Positions 8,941 to 17,630 of a stretch of 64,000 nt of DNA are shown piece by piece (position 1 is the stretch's first letter; each line of letters begins with the position of its first letter). The stretch is from the NCBI GenBank assembly GCA_028753945.1, contig JAPNXP010000012.1, positions 186,001-250,000 of the forward strand. The letters run 5' to 3'. The notes under the pieces are model-generated. The model saw only the letters and a program-made list of their open reading frames with translations. It was not told the DNA's origin and did not search any database. The DNA is from Hexactinellida sp. DTS-2022 (Eukaryota > Porifera > Hexactinellida). The position numbers and the translations under genes were made by a program.

Positions 8941-11568
8941 ATGAGTGAAGACTGGGAAGATGAGCCTAAAGGCGGCGGCGGCGGCGGCGGCGGCGGCGGC
9001 ACAGCCACAGCCACAGCCACAGCGGCGCCGAGTTCTTCAAGCTTTGGAGAAGGACGCTCCGGCTCCGGTGGATTCGGAAGCGGGGGCGGGGGCGGGGGTG
9101 GAGGCAACAGAGGAGGATTCAATGGGAATCGCGATCGTCAAGATGACGATGGCGGCCGCGGTGGCCGCGGCTTTGGAAATCGCGGTTTCGGGGGACGCAG
9201 GGATGACGACTCTGGAAGGGGCAGGGGTGGAGGAGGCAGGAGCTACGGGGGCCGTAGGGACGATGACTCGGGCGGCGGCGGGGGTGGGAGAGGGTTTTCG
9301 AGGGGAGACGGTAATTCTGGTGGCGGGGGCGGGAGAGGGTTTTCAAGGGGAGATGGTGATTCCGGGGGCGGGGGCGGGAGAGGGTTTTCAAGGGGAGATG
9401 GTGATTCCGGGGGCGGCGGAGGAAGAGGGTTCGGAAGAAGGGACGAAAGTTCTGGGGGAGGCAGGGGTTTCGGCAGAAGCGATGACGATTCAAATGAAAG
9501 GGGAGGATTTGGCGGCGGGAATCGCGGAGGCAGAGACCGTGACGGAGGCGGGTTCGGCGGTAGAGATAGGGACCGCGGTGAGGGCGGATTCGGCGGGAGG
9601 AGCCGTGACGGAGACGGCGGCGGCGGCGGCGGCGGTTTCGGAAACAGAGACCGGGACAGGGACGGAGATAGAGGCGGGTTTCGAGGGAGAGGAGGATTCC
9701 GGGGCGGGCGGGGCGGCCGAGATCAGGGAGACGACGATAACGGAGACAGCGGTCGCGGTGGGTTCAGATCTAACAGGGGGAGGGGCGGCGACGGTGGAGG
9801 CGGAGGGGGGTTCGGAGGATCTAGTCGCGGGTTCGGAAACAGGAGTGAGGGCGGCGGCGGCGGCGGCGGCGGTGGCGACTCTGATGGTTTCGTTGTGAGC
9901 CGGTCGTTCGTGAATAGCTCGTCTGACGATAGAGGCCGCGGTCGCGGAGGCTTTTCCGGGGGCGGCAGAGGCGGTGGCGGCGGCTATGGGGGCAGAGACG
10001 AGGAGGGACAGGATTCCAGTTACGGAGGAAGAAGTGAGAGGTTTGGGGATGAAGGCCCGCGACCTGAGCCGTATATACCGCCAGCTCCGTCCGACAATGA
10101 ATCTGAAATATTCGTGAAAATCACCAAAGGTATCAACTTTAACCGCTATGACAACATTCCTGTTCAGCTAACTGGTCGCGAACCTATTACTCACATCACT
10201 TCGTTCGTAGAGGCTCGTCTTTCGGAGACGATATCGCTAAATGTGGTCAAGGCTGGATACAACGAACCTACGCCAGTGCAGAAGTACGGGATCCCTGTGG
10301 TACTAGCCGGTAGGGATTTAATGGGTTGTGCACAAACCGGTTCTGGTAAGACTGCTGCGTTCCTCCTGCCCATTCTTTCACTCATGATAAGCAAGAGTCT
10401 CTATCAAAGCTCGAGCGTAGACCCTGGCACTGCGCATCCCTCCGCGCTTATCATCGCCCCTACCAGGGAACTTGCGCTTCAGATATATCACGAAGCCAGG
10501 AAGTTTTCCCACACTACAATAATCGAGCCAGTCGTTGCCTACGGTGGAACTTCCGTTTCCTATCAGCTCCGAAACGTAGAGCGCGGATGCAACATTCTAG
10601 TCGGCACCCCTGGTCGTCTGATCGACTTCATGAGTCGCGGAAAAGTCCGGCTAGATCAAGTGAAATTCCTCGTGCTAGACGAAGCTGATCGAATGCTCGA
10701 TATGGGCTTCATTCCTGACGTCAAGAAGATTGTACACGAATTCGACATGTGTGGAAAGGACCAGCGTCAGACTCTCATGTTCTCAGCAACATTCCCGGAG
10801 GAAATCCAGAGGCTGGCTGCTGACTTCCTACACGATTACCTCTTCCTTACCGTCGGGAAAGTGGGAGGCGCTGCTAATGACATTATCCAGAAGATCGTAG
10901 AAGTTGCTGCCTTGGATAAAAGGGAAAAGTTGGCTGAAATTTTACGCGGTAAACCCACAGATAAAGTGTTGGTGTTCGTGGAAACAAAACGACAAGCTGA
11001 TTTCCTCGCGACCTACCTATCACAAGAATCTTTCCCAACTACGAGCATCCACGGTGCGAGGTTGCAGAGAGAACGCGAGGAGGCCTTATCCGCGTTCAAA
11101 ACTGGCCAAACTCCAGTCCTAGTCGCTACCTCTGTCGCTGCAAGAGGATTAGACATTCCGAAAGTCAACCACGTTGTCAACTTCGATATGCCCAGCGACA
11201 TATCTGAGTACGTGCACAGGATCGGCAGAACCGGGCGAATCGGACACTTGGGACTCGCAACTTCATTTTTCGATACTTCTAAAGACCAGGCTATTGCCAG
11301 GAGTCTGGTCAAGGTGCTGTCAGACGCAGAGCAAGACGTGCCCGTGTTCCTGGAGGAGATCGCAGAGGGCGCCATCGGCACCGGGTACGGAGGGGCCGGG
11401 GGCAGCTTCGGGGGAACGGACCGCAGGGAGAGAGGCTCAGGGGGAGGGGGACGAGATTACGGAAATCGGTCAGGTGGATCCGGGGGTCAATCTTTCGGCG
11501 ACCCAATCAACACCGGTTTCACGGGCTCGGTTCCTCCGACTGCTGGCGACGATGAGAGCTGGGACTGA
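8941..11568 (+). CDS. DDX4: Vasa-type DEAD-box RNA helicase with an RGG-rich N-terminus
   Basis: Single 875-aa exon. Residues 1-375 are low-complexity Gly/Arg/Asp with dozens of RGG and FGG motifs, including about four near-perfect copies of a 15-residue unit GGGGGRGFSRGDGDS (bases about 9271-9450), plus a (GGC)n and an (ACAGCC)n tract just after the start. The helicase core follows, with GINFNRYDNIPV and Q motif PTPVQK, Walker A AQTGSGKT (about 463-470), PTRELA, TPGR, DEAD (about 579-582), SAT, VFVETK, ARGLDIP and HRIGRTGR. VPVFLEEIA after the core and an acidic tail with a near-terminal Trp (DDESWD) are characteristic of Vasa/DDX4 rather than DDX3. CCHC zinc knuckles found in some Vasa proteins are absent. 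It probably acts in germline or stem-cell RNP granules. A DDX3/PL10 assignment is the alternative. Confidence 0.87.
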   Translation: MSEDWEDEPKGGGGGGGGGGTATATATAAPSSSSFGEGRSGSGGFGSGGGGGGGGNRGGFNGNRDRQDDDGGRGGRGFGNRGFGGRRDDDSGRGRGGGGRSYGGRRDDDSGGGGGGRGFSRGDGNSGGGGGRGFSRGDGDSGGGGGRGFSRGDGDSGGGGGRGFGRRDESSGGGRGFGRSDDDSNERGGFGGGNRGGRDRDGGGFGGRDRDRGEGGFGGRSRDGDGGGGGGGFGNRDRDRDGDRGGFRGRGGFRGGRGGRDQGDDDNGDSGRGGFRSNRGRGGDGGGGGGFGGSSRGFGNRSEGGGGGGGGGDSDGFVVSRSFVNSSSDDRGRGRGGFSGGGRGGGGGYGGRDEEGQDSSYGGRSERFGDEGPRPEPYIPPAPSDNESEIFVKITKGINFNRYDNIPVQLTGREPITHITSFVEARLSETISLNVVKAGYNEPTPVQKYGIPVVLAGRDLMGCAQTGSGKTAAFLLPILSLMISKSLYQSSSVDPGTAHPSALIIAPTRELALQIYHEARKFSHTTIIEPVVAYGGTSVSYQLRNVERGCNILVGTPGRLIDFMSRGKVRLDQVKFLVLDEADRMLDMGFIPDVKKIVHEFDMCGKDQRQTLMFSATFPEEIQRLAADFLHDYLFLTVGKVGGAANDIIQKIVEVAALDKREKLAEILRGKPTDKVLVFVETKRQADFLATYLSQESFPTTSIHGARLQREREEALSAFKTGQTPVLVATSVAARGLDIPKVNHVVNFDMPSDISEYVHRIGRTGRIGHLGLATSFFDTSKDQAIARSLVKVLSDAEQDVPVFLEEIAEGAIGTGYGGAGGSFGGTDRRERGSGGGGRDYGNRSGGSGGQSFGDPINTGFTGSVPPTAGDDESWD

Positions 11569-12307
11569 GGGCTTGCTGCTTTCAAAAGTTACCAGCGCCC
11601 ACTACGTTATGTAAGAAAATAGAAAAACGCCCACTTACTGAACTTATAATTAGAATAGTAGAAACTCAGGTGAACTCCCTATCTTTCCTGCTCATAACTT
11701 AATTAATGTGATTGTGAGCATCTGAGCAAGTTCAACAAGTTACTCACAGCAGTAACGCTACTAGATTAGATACACAATTGGTTCCTAACAGCAAACACAA
11801 CAATATAATTGTTTTGCAAATCTAGGACCAATTATCACTCTATTTGTGAAACTTTACTATAGATTTGCTCTCATGTCTGTCTTGATTTTTGTCTACTACA
11901 AAATCAACTTATGGACTTAATATTTTTGTTAGTGTATATTTTTGTCTCTAGGATATGTTCGTATATTTTAGTGTGGGTGTTGTTTCTAGTTTTCTCAATT
12001 ACACTCTTATATTGTCTAATCAATTAATTTTATCCAGACCGATCCACGTATAGATGCATTGGGTATATTATCTGCTAGCAGGAATGCTTCTAACCTCCCA
12101 CATAACTACAGTGGGCAGGGAGCGCCGACATGGCTGTACACTATACGTTGTGTAATATTATCCCTCTTATACTACATACAATTATTCTAATTTCACTTTA
12201 ATCAACATACTAATGTATAGGTAAACAGACACATAAAGGAGTATTAACTTTGTAATCATATCTACTACAAGTACATGAGCTAACAACAATCTATTTTGTA
12301 TCTACCT
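11569..12307. other. Spacer between the Vasa-type helicase and NUP88 (convergent 3' ends)
   Basis: AT-rich 739 bp between two convergent genes, probably two 3' UTRs. A 33-codon open frame at 12054-12155 begins with a hydrophobic stretch but has no supporting context. I see no tRNA, repeat or other gene. Confidence 0.45.
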
Positions 12308-14479
12308 CTAAGAAATTGTGTTAATCGCTATGTTAAGTCTATCCACTTTACCCTTGAGTTCCTTGTAAGACTGACTGAATGTAATCATCTTAGATTCTAT
12401 CTGATCGTACTGAGTCTTGCCCATCCCCTGAAGGGGACCCTTGCGTTTAGGGACGCCGATAAAAGGTGGATTATCCAGCTTCAATCTCATTTGTGCGATT
12501 CTCTGGTTGAGGAGAGGGATCTTGTTCTCGAGCTCTCTCAGGGTTTCTTGATACTTTTTCTCTTCTTTGGACAAAGTCGGGTTTAGCTGTAGAATCTGTT
12601 GTAACGCTTGATGAATGCGGTTCAAATTAGAAGCGTATTTAGTGTGTGCTCTTGTGATCTTTTGCTGAATCTCGTTTGAATTCGCTTTTAGAGATTCAAT
12701 TTCTCTTCGCGTTTTGGCAATACCATCTTCCACAGTTTGCTTGCTGTCCAGCAGAGACTGTGATTTGACTAGAATCTCATCCAGTGCTTTGTACTGAGAG
12801 AGTTTCACCTGCTGCCTCAGAATGTCGGTGCTATTGATCAGCAAACTGTACAGCTCCTCTTGAGTGATATCATCATGGGGCTGGTACTTCAATATCGGCA
12901 GAGATTTGGTAGACTTTAGAGTCTGCCTTATAGAATCTGTGAGCTGCACTTTCGGAGCGACGCTGGATGGAGCTAAGGAAGAGTGTGCCGCCAGAGGAAT
13001 GGCGGATATCCTGTTGATCGGCGGTAAGTGCTTGGAAATTGAGCTCCCGTCTTTGAATGTGAAGAATAGCACCGGGGGCCCTAGGGTAGCCAGAGACACG
13101 AGCGTGAGTCCATACAGCTGGTTCGACTCGGTGCGCAGCATCAGCTCCACTTCGGTTTGGCTGGTTGAGTGGTCCTGAGACAGCAGGGACAGGTCGTAGC
13201 CTAGCTCGTCTTGTTTGCAATAGGCGTTCATCAGCTCTAGCGAGGGTAGCGACACGCTGTACACGCCGTTCTCGCAGTGCAGGATGTATCTGTAGGCCGA
13301 GTTAGGATCTGTTATTATGTGTGGGGGGTGTGAGAAGATACTCACGGAACTAGTGTCACCCTCTTCTGGGTTTAAGTCCACCACTTCCAACAGCACTACC
13401 ATGTCGTCAGGCGGCCTGGTGTCGGCGGGCTCGGGGGCGGGGCCTGGCCCCGGAGTGGAGAGGTGCACACAGTGGTACAGCTTACCGGGAGCTGTGGCGA
13501 TTATAAAGCTAGGCACTGCGGTGCGCAAGCAGACTATCTTGCAGGGTTCGTCGTCGTATGTTTCTGGGGGTGCCGGGTGTATTGGCAATGCTTCTGAGTA
13601 CAGAATGCCGTCTCCCCTGCCCATGTCAAACTGGCTTAGGTCCATAGATACCAAGTGCACATCTCCGTTGCCCAGTAGGAGATAGAGGGACAGCCACTGG
13701 CCCCCTGTCACCTGTCCAGGTCTGGGGGCTGTGAAGTCGAACGATACAGGCTCATCGCCCATAGCGCGAGTGAGAGAGAGTGTGGTAGAGAGGATAGCGT
13801 TTGGATCAGGATTCAAGTTGTACATGCTGAGCGGCTCTAGTGTGTTCGAAGGCGAGAAAAGCCGCAAATATCCGTCCGAGCAAAGCACAAAGATTAGCTG
13901 CGCAGAGAGCTCAACTGGGGAAAAGCGAACTTCCTTGATTCCCACCTTGCTACGTCGCGGGTTGTTTCCGCTTACTTGTATCTGGTTGCAGTTTATAGTT
14001 GTCGAGAGCGGTTTAGAGAGGTGGTGCGAGTAAGTACGGGCGTCGTATATAAACTTTGGCAAGCTAAGTAGGAACGCTGAATCGTGTGAGACGAGCAGAC
14101 AGAACGAGCCATCTGGGGAGAGAATTAGGTTTAGTATTTGGGTCTGTGGCTCTGGAGAGAGACGGATAACGGGCCAATTGGGAGGAGACAGTATATCTAT
14201 TGTCACTATTGAGACAGTGTTAATCTCGCGTTTCGATGGAAACCATAACAAGAGAATTCCTTTGCAAGAAGCGACCAAGTTGATGACAGGGGGTGAGCTA
14301 TGCGAGGGATCTGCTGTGGGCAGGATTGAGTGTTTGAGGGAATGGAATATATCATGGCTGGAGAGCTTATCTGTCCAAGAGGCGAACTCGTAGTCAGATA
14401 CACTTGAGCTAACTGAATGGTATAACGTGTCTGAGGGAGTGTTTATGCTGGCTGTTGGTGTAGTGAGAGAGTCAGCCAT
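12308..14479 (-). CDS. NUP88: Nuclear pore complex protein Nup88
   Basis: Single exon of 723 aa (human Nup88 is 741). The N-terminal two thirds read as a beta-propeller with NUP88-family features: CKGILLLWFPSKREINTV, LILSPDGSFCLLVSHDSAFLL, IKEVRFSPVELSAQLIFVLCSDGYLRLFSPSN, and YLLLGNGDVHLVSM. The last ~200 residues are coiled coil (about 545-720) ending in QSYKELKGKVDRLNIAINTIS. Nup88 sits on the cytoplasmic face of the pore, binding NUP214 and NUP98 through these regions, and supports mRNA export and CRM1-dependent transport. It lies 108 bp downstream of the NAA38-like gene on the same strand and is convergent with the Vasa gene. The absence of introns over 2.2 kb is notable, as vertebrate NUP88 genes have many. 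Confidence 0.88.
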   Translation of the reverse strand: MADSLTTPTASINTPSDTLYHSVSSSVSDYEFASWTDKLSSHDIFHSLKHSILPTADPSHSSPPVINLVASCKGILLLWFPSKREINTVSIVTIDILSPPNWPVIRLSPEPQTQILNLILSPDGSFCLLVSHDSAFLLSLPKFIYDARTYSHHLSKPLSTTINCNQIQVSGNNPRRSKVGIKEVRFSPVELSAQLIFVLCSDGYLRLFSPSNTLEPLSMYNLNPDPNAILSTTLSLTRAMGDEPVSFDFTAPRPGQVTGGQWLSLYLLLGNGDVHLVSMDLSQFDMGRGDGILYSEALPIHPAPPETYDDEPCKIVCLRTAVPSFIIATAPGKLYHCVHLSTPGPGPAPEPADTRPPDDMVVLLEVVDLNPEEGDTSSVSIFSHPPHIITDPNSAYRYILHCENGVYSVSLPSLELMNAYCKQDELGYDLSLLSQDHSTSQTEVELMLRTESNQLYGLTLVSLATLGPPVLFFTFKDGSSISKHLPPINRISAIPLAAHSSLAPSSVAPKVQLTDSIRQTLKSTKSLPILKYQPHDDITQEELYSLLINSTDILRQQVKLSQYKALDEILVKSQSLLDSKQTVEDGIAKTRREIESLKANSNEIQQKITRAHTKYASNLNRIHQALQQILQLNPTLSKEEKKYQETLRELENKIPLLNQRIAQMRLKLDNPPFIGVPKRKGPLQGMGKTQYDQIESKMITFSQSYKELKGKVDRLNIAINTIS

Positions 14480-14587
14480 TTAGCTTAGGAATAGGCTAAA
14501 ACTTCATAGTTTTAAATTTAATTTAAAGTTATAAGATCTAGGTGTAAATATAAAAATATTTGTTACTTTCTTATTAAATCCTGAACT

Positions 14588-14941
14588 CTACCCTTTAACT
14601 AAAAGAATTTTATCTATGTATCTCTCTGGGACAATAAGGAGAGAGTGGTGTCGTTTCTTCTTGGACTCGCTTTCCCCTAACTGCGCGACACTCTGGAACT
14701 CGTCACACCCCTGTAGGATTATGTTCAGCTGATTATCCGTGCAGTGAAACCTTCCTCTCAGCACCCTACTGTCCTTTGTCAGGATAACCATTTTCTTGTT
14801 TAGAATTGACCTAACGTAATCACGTCCCAATAGATCGTGTGGCTTAGGGGTAGGTTCTATCTCGTCTTTGCTGTTGCTGAGGGTAGGATCCGTTTTCTCC
14901 TCAACAACTGTGCTAACACTTTCTGTGTTCAACTCGCTCAT
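14588..14941 (-). CDS. NAA38: Lsm-domain protein, probably NatC auxiliary subunit NAA38
   Basis: Single exon of 117 aa. After about 40 polar residues there is an Sm fold: RSILNKKMVILTKDSRVLRGRFHCTDNQLNIILQGCDEF (Sm1) and a second block with LLIVPERYIDKILL (Sm2). The Sm1 spacing with CTDxxxNIIL fits LSMD1/NAA38, whose human form has FLCTDRDCNVIL and a VPGHHI-type Sm2. NAA38 is the auxiliary subunit of the NatC N-terminal acetyltransferase, with NAA30 and NAA35. An Lsm8-type snRNA-binding protein is the alternative, but the long polar N-terminus and Sm2 sequence favour NAA38. It is divergent from TLNRD1 with only 102 bp between the start codons, so the two probably share a promoter region. Confidence 0.75.
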   Translation of the reverse strand: MSELNTESVSTVVEEKTDPTLSNSKDEIEPTPKPHDLLGRDYVRSILNKKMVILTKDSRVLRGRFHCTDNQLNIILQGCDEFQSVAQLGESESKKKRHHSLLIVPERYIDKILLVKG

Positions 14942-15043
14942 TGCTAATTTATACGAATAGATTAATAGTTAGACACATAATAAGTAGCATTATGTCTTCA
15001 AGTTCAGTTGCTAACTAGTCATAAGCAGGTCTCCGGTAGAGAC

Positions 15044-16054
15044 ATGAGTCGTTACGAAGAGAGCGCGCTAGAGATCCAGCTGACCGCAGAGCTGCTCCTC
15101 CTGAGAGGGGGCAAGAGGGCACAGGTTCTCGGGCCCGTGGCATCTGCTCACAGCTCGTTTCCCAAATGTATGGACGGTGTTATAGCTAACAGCAAGAGTC
15201 TACTCATTAGCATTCAAGTTGTACTGGATTTCCTCAGAGCCACACAGGCCACGGGGTCGTTTAACAAACAGGAACAAATTAGGATCGTAGATCAGCTGAC
15301 CTACTCAGCTGTTTCTCTCACTGAGCAGTCAGCGCACGCGGCCTATCACGCGGGAGTCAGTTTGCCACAAAGCAAGCCAGCAGTGATAGGTGTCATAGAC
15401 ATGTATCGCCTCAGCAAGGCTAGGTTCCTCATTAACAGGTGTATCCGTCAACTGTCCGTAGTAGACACGGGCAGTGAGGAAGCCCGAGGAGCGATAGCCG
15501 CAACCATAAGCCGAACTGTAGCTGAGAGCGTCTCAGTGTTCGTGAGAGCGTGCTCCCGCGCTGCAGAGCACGAGCGGGTGCCCTCGGCTAAGCGCGAGCA
15601 GCTGGGGCTGTTGGCGCAATGCGTACAGGGATGTTCCGCCTCGTTCCTAACCACACTCAAGTCGCTCTCCACTGAGAGAGACGGGCACCTCTGCATCCTA
15701 TTCAGCAGACCGCTGCTCGCGGCACTTGACACCTGCGTTGACTACTTACTGGAGGGAGGAGACGTGCTGCTGGGGCAGCCTGCTCAGCTGAGCGCCGAAG
15801 CTCATAAAGTCCAACTCAAAATCCTGGGAATAGCTATGGCAGTCGTTTCCGGATGTGCGAAATTCCTATCCACAGCCGCGAAACTGGAGTCTGGAGAGAG
15901 CGACGAGAAAGGATGGCAACAGCTGTTGAAATGTCAAATCGCGGTTTCTGACGCCTCGAGTATGCTAACCACTCTTCTACAAGATCAAGCGCCAATACCG
16001 GCAAAGAAATTACCGCAGAATTCTCACCATTCTCAAACAAAAGCTCACTACTAA
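15044..16054 (+). CDS. TLNRD1: Talin rod domain-containing protein 1
   Basis: Single exon of 336 aa (human TLNRD1 is 362). The frame is open further 5', but only from a TTG. ATG 15044 (MSRYEESALEIQLTAELLLLRGG) gives the family-like start. The whole protein is amphipathic helix, Ala/Ser/Leu rich, with no signal or membrane segment. Matches to the family include a leading ADLLLL-like helix, VSLTEQSAHAAYHAGV (human VSLTECSAHAAYLAAV), CILFSRPLLAAL (human CALFSGPLVQAV) and VQLKILGIAMAVVSGC. TLNRD1 resembles talin rod domains R7-R8, dimerises and bundles F-actin. Like the human gene it has no intron in the coding region. A fragment of talin itself is less likely because of the matching length and start. 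Confidence 0.85.
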   Translation: MSRYEESALEIQLTAELLLLRGGKRAQVLGPVASAHSSFPKCMDGVIANSKSLLISIQVVLDFLRATQATGSFNKQEQIRIVDQLTYSAVSLTEQSAHAAYHAGVSLPQSKPAVIGVIDMYRLSKARFLINRCIRQLSVVDTGSEEARGAIAATISRTVAESVSVFVRACSRAAEHERVPSAKREQLGLLAQCVQGCSASFLTTLKSLSTERDGHLCILFSRPLLAALDTCVDYLLEGGDVLLGQPAQLSAEAHKVQLKILGIAMAVVSGCAKFLSTAAKLESGESDEKGWQQLLKCQIAVSDASSMLTTLLQDQAPIPAKKLPQNSHHSQTKAHY

Positions 16055-16080
16055 TATCACTAATTTTCCATAGCACCTTA

Positions 16081-16112
16081 TTTATTTATTATAAATAAAT
16101 TATTTATTATTA
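16081..16112. terminator. Palindromic poly(A) signal shared by convergent TLNRD1 and AMDHD1
   Basis: The AT-only segment TTTATTTATTATAAATAAAT followed by TATTTATT contains AATAAA on both strands. It lies 27-58 bp after the TLNRD1 stop and 56-87 bp after the AMDHD1 stop on the other strand. It can serve as cleavage/polyadenylation signal for both convergent genes. This is inferred from sequence and spacing only. Confidence 0.5.
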
Positions 16113-16167
16113 TGCGCCATGCTATTCGTATAAACACACGGGGATAGATAATATAATTGGTGTATTA

Positions 16168-17499
16168 TTAGTATTGGTGTCTGTTCTTGTTATTCGATTC
16201 AAACACTACATTTCCGCCGATAATAACGAGCTCAATAACTCTATCAGTTTCCCCAAACTGATACACCAAGTGTTCCCATCTCGGCGCTTCTAACACGAGC
16301 AAATCTGCTCTCTTCCCCACCTCCAGACTGCCCTGTCTATCGCTCCTCTTGAGGGCAGCAGCCGCATTGATTGTGCTAGCGACCAGTGCCTCCTCCATAC
16401 TCAGGTTTAGCAGGACGCAAGATAAATGCATTACCATTGGCATAGACATACAGTAGGCGTTAGGATTGAAATCACTGCCTAGAGCAATGGCCACACCCTC
16501 TTCGATCATGCGTCTTGCTGGCGGTCGCTTGAGTCGTAAGATATAAGCTGTCGTAGGCAGTAGGATAGCAACCGTAGAGGACTTAGATATGTCCTGTATT
16601 CCTTGGGGAGATATCTCTTCTAAGTGGCTCACTGCACACGATTTTAGTTCTGCGGCTAATTCCGCAGAATTGGTCGGGTGGAGCTCATCTCCATGGAAGT
16701 TTATATTTAATCCCATTTGCACCCCAGCTGTTAATATCTTTCTTGTTTCTGTAATGTCGAACACTCCCTCCTCGCAGAACACATCTATATTATCCACCCT
16801 CAGGTCTCCCCTGGTGATGAGCTCTCGTAAAGCGGGTAGCTGATTCTGAATGATGTCATCGCTTGCCTCTTGCAGTGACTTTGTTTTCGGAATCGCGTGG
16901 GCTCCACAGTACGTAGAGGATATTTCTATTGGTTGTGCTGATTTCGCGCTTTCTATCACTTCCAGCATCTTTATCTCGTTTTCCGTGTCGAGCCCATATC
17001 CGCTCTTCGCCTCCAACAGAGTGGTACCGTGGCGCAGCATCCTATCGAGTCTCTCCATAAGCAGAGCCAGCAGCTGTTCCTTAGTGGCAGCGTGTGTCCT
17101 CTCCACCGTGTAGTGTATGCCTCCTCCCTGCTTGTGGACATCCAGGTACGAAGCCCCGGCCAGCTTCATGGCGAACTCGTGCACTCTGTCTCCCGCCCAG
17201 ACGGGGTGGGTATGCGCATCCACCAATCCGGGAACCACACACTTACCTGTCGCGTCTATTTCTCTGCGAAAAGTAACACCCGAGTACTTTTCATCAGCAT
17301 CAATGTCCATGCAGATATCGGCTATCAGCCCGGAGCTTTCTACCACAATAGAAACCCCGCTGTTTTCAGTTCTATCTACCACGGCTAGGTTCTTCATCTC
17401 AGGGCCCCGTAGCATCAGCTGTCTGTCCCTGCACACCTGCACCACTTGCGTTGCGTTACGGACCCTCAGTAGATACTCCCCAGTCAGTTTAACCGCCAT
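16168..17499 (-). CDS. AMDHD1: Imidazolonepropionase (histidine degradation)
   Basis: Single exon of 443 aa, the usual length of animal AMDHD1. It is a metal-dependent amidohydrolase that opens 4-imidazolone-5-propanoate to N-formimino-L-glutamate, step three of histidine catabolism in the cytosol. Visible motifs are the metal-binding DAHTHPVWAGDR (about residues 93-104), GGGIHYTV, LEAKSGYGLD, YCGAHA, the metal histidine in NFHGDELHP, VSHLEE, and GSDFNPNAYCMSMP with the catalytic aspartate. The C-terminal region LEVGKRADLLVLEAPRWEHLVYQFG is typical of the family. The gene is convergent with TLNRD1 and lies 132 bp upstream of the last WDR46 exon's region on the same strand. No intron is present. 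Confidence 0.96.
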   Translation of the reverse strand: MAVKLTGEYLLRVRNATQVVQVCRDRQLMLRGPEMKNLAVVDRTENSGVSIVVESSGLIADICMDIDADEKYSGVTFRREIDATGKCVVPGLVDAHTHPVWAGDRVHEFAMKLAGASYLDVHKQGGGIHYTVERTHAATKEQLLALLMERLDRMLRHGTTLLEAKSGYGLDTENEIKMLEVIESAKSAQPIEISSTYCGAHAIPKTKSLQEASDDIIQNQLPALRELITRGDLRVDNIDVFCEEGVFDITETRKILTAGVQMGLNINFHGDELHPTNSAELAAELKSCAVSHLEEISPQGIQDISKSSTVAILLPTTAYILRLKRPPARRMIEEGVAIALGSDFNPNAYCMSMPMVMHLSCVLLNLSMEEALVASTINAAAALKRSDRQGSLEVGKRADLLVLEAPRWEHLVYQFGETDRVIELVIIGGNVVFESNNKNRHQY

Positions 17500-17630
17500 T
17501 AGCTATTCACAAATGATCTGTTTGCCTCTACAACTAATATCAGTTCGTTGGGAGTTTTATTAATTACTATTTCTACTAACAACTGGTTGAAGGATCGGTC
17601 GACCTAAGACTATATTAATAAAATATCAAT

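Noticed and set aside
8945-9898. 317-codon Ala/Gly/Glu-rich plus-strand frame inside the Vasa gene
   Set aside because: It is the shifted frame of the GGN-rich RGG repeats. The in-frame helicase explains the sequence.
1-11568. The plus-strand gene run as a polycistronic operon
   Set aside because: Gaps of 120-505 bp are too long for a typical operon without spliced-leader evidence. Functions are unrelated.
12054-12155. 33-aa frame with hydrophobic start in the Vasa-NUP88 spacer
   Set aside because: It sits between two 3' ends with no promoter or clear splice context. The length is within chance expectation.
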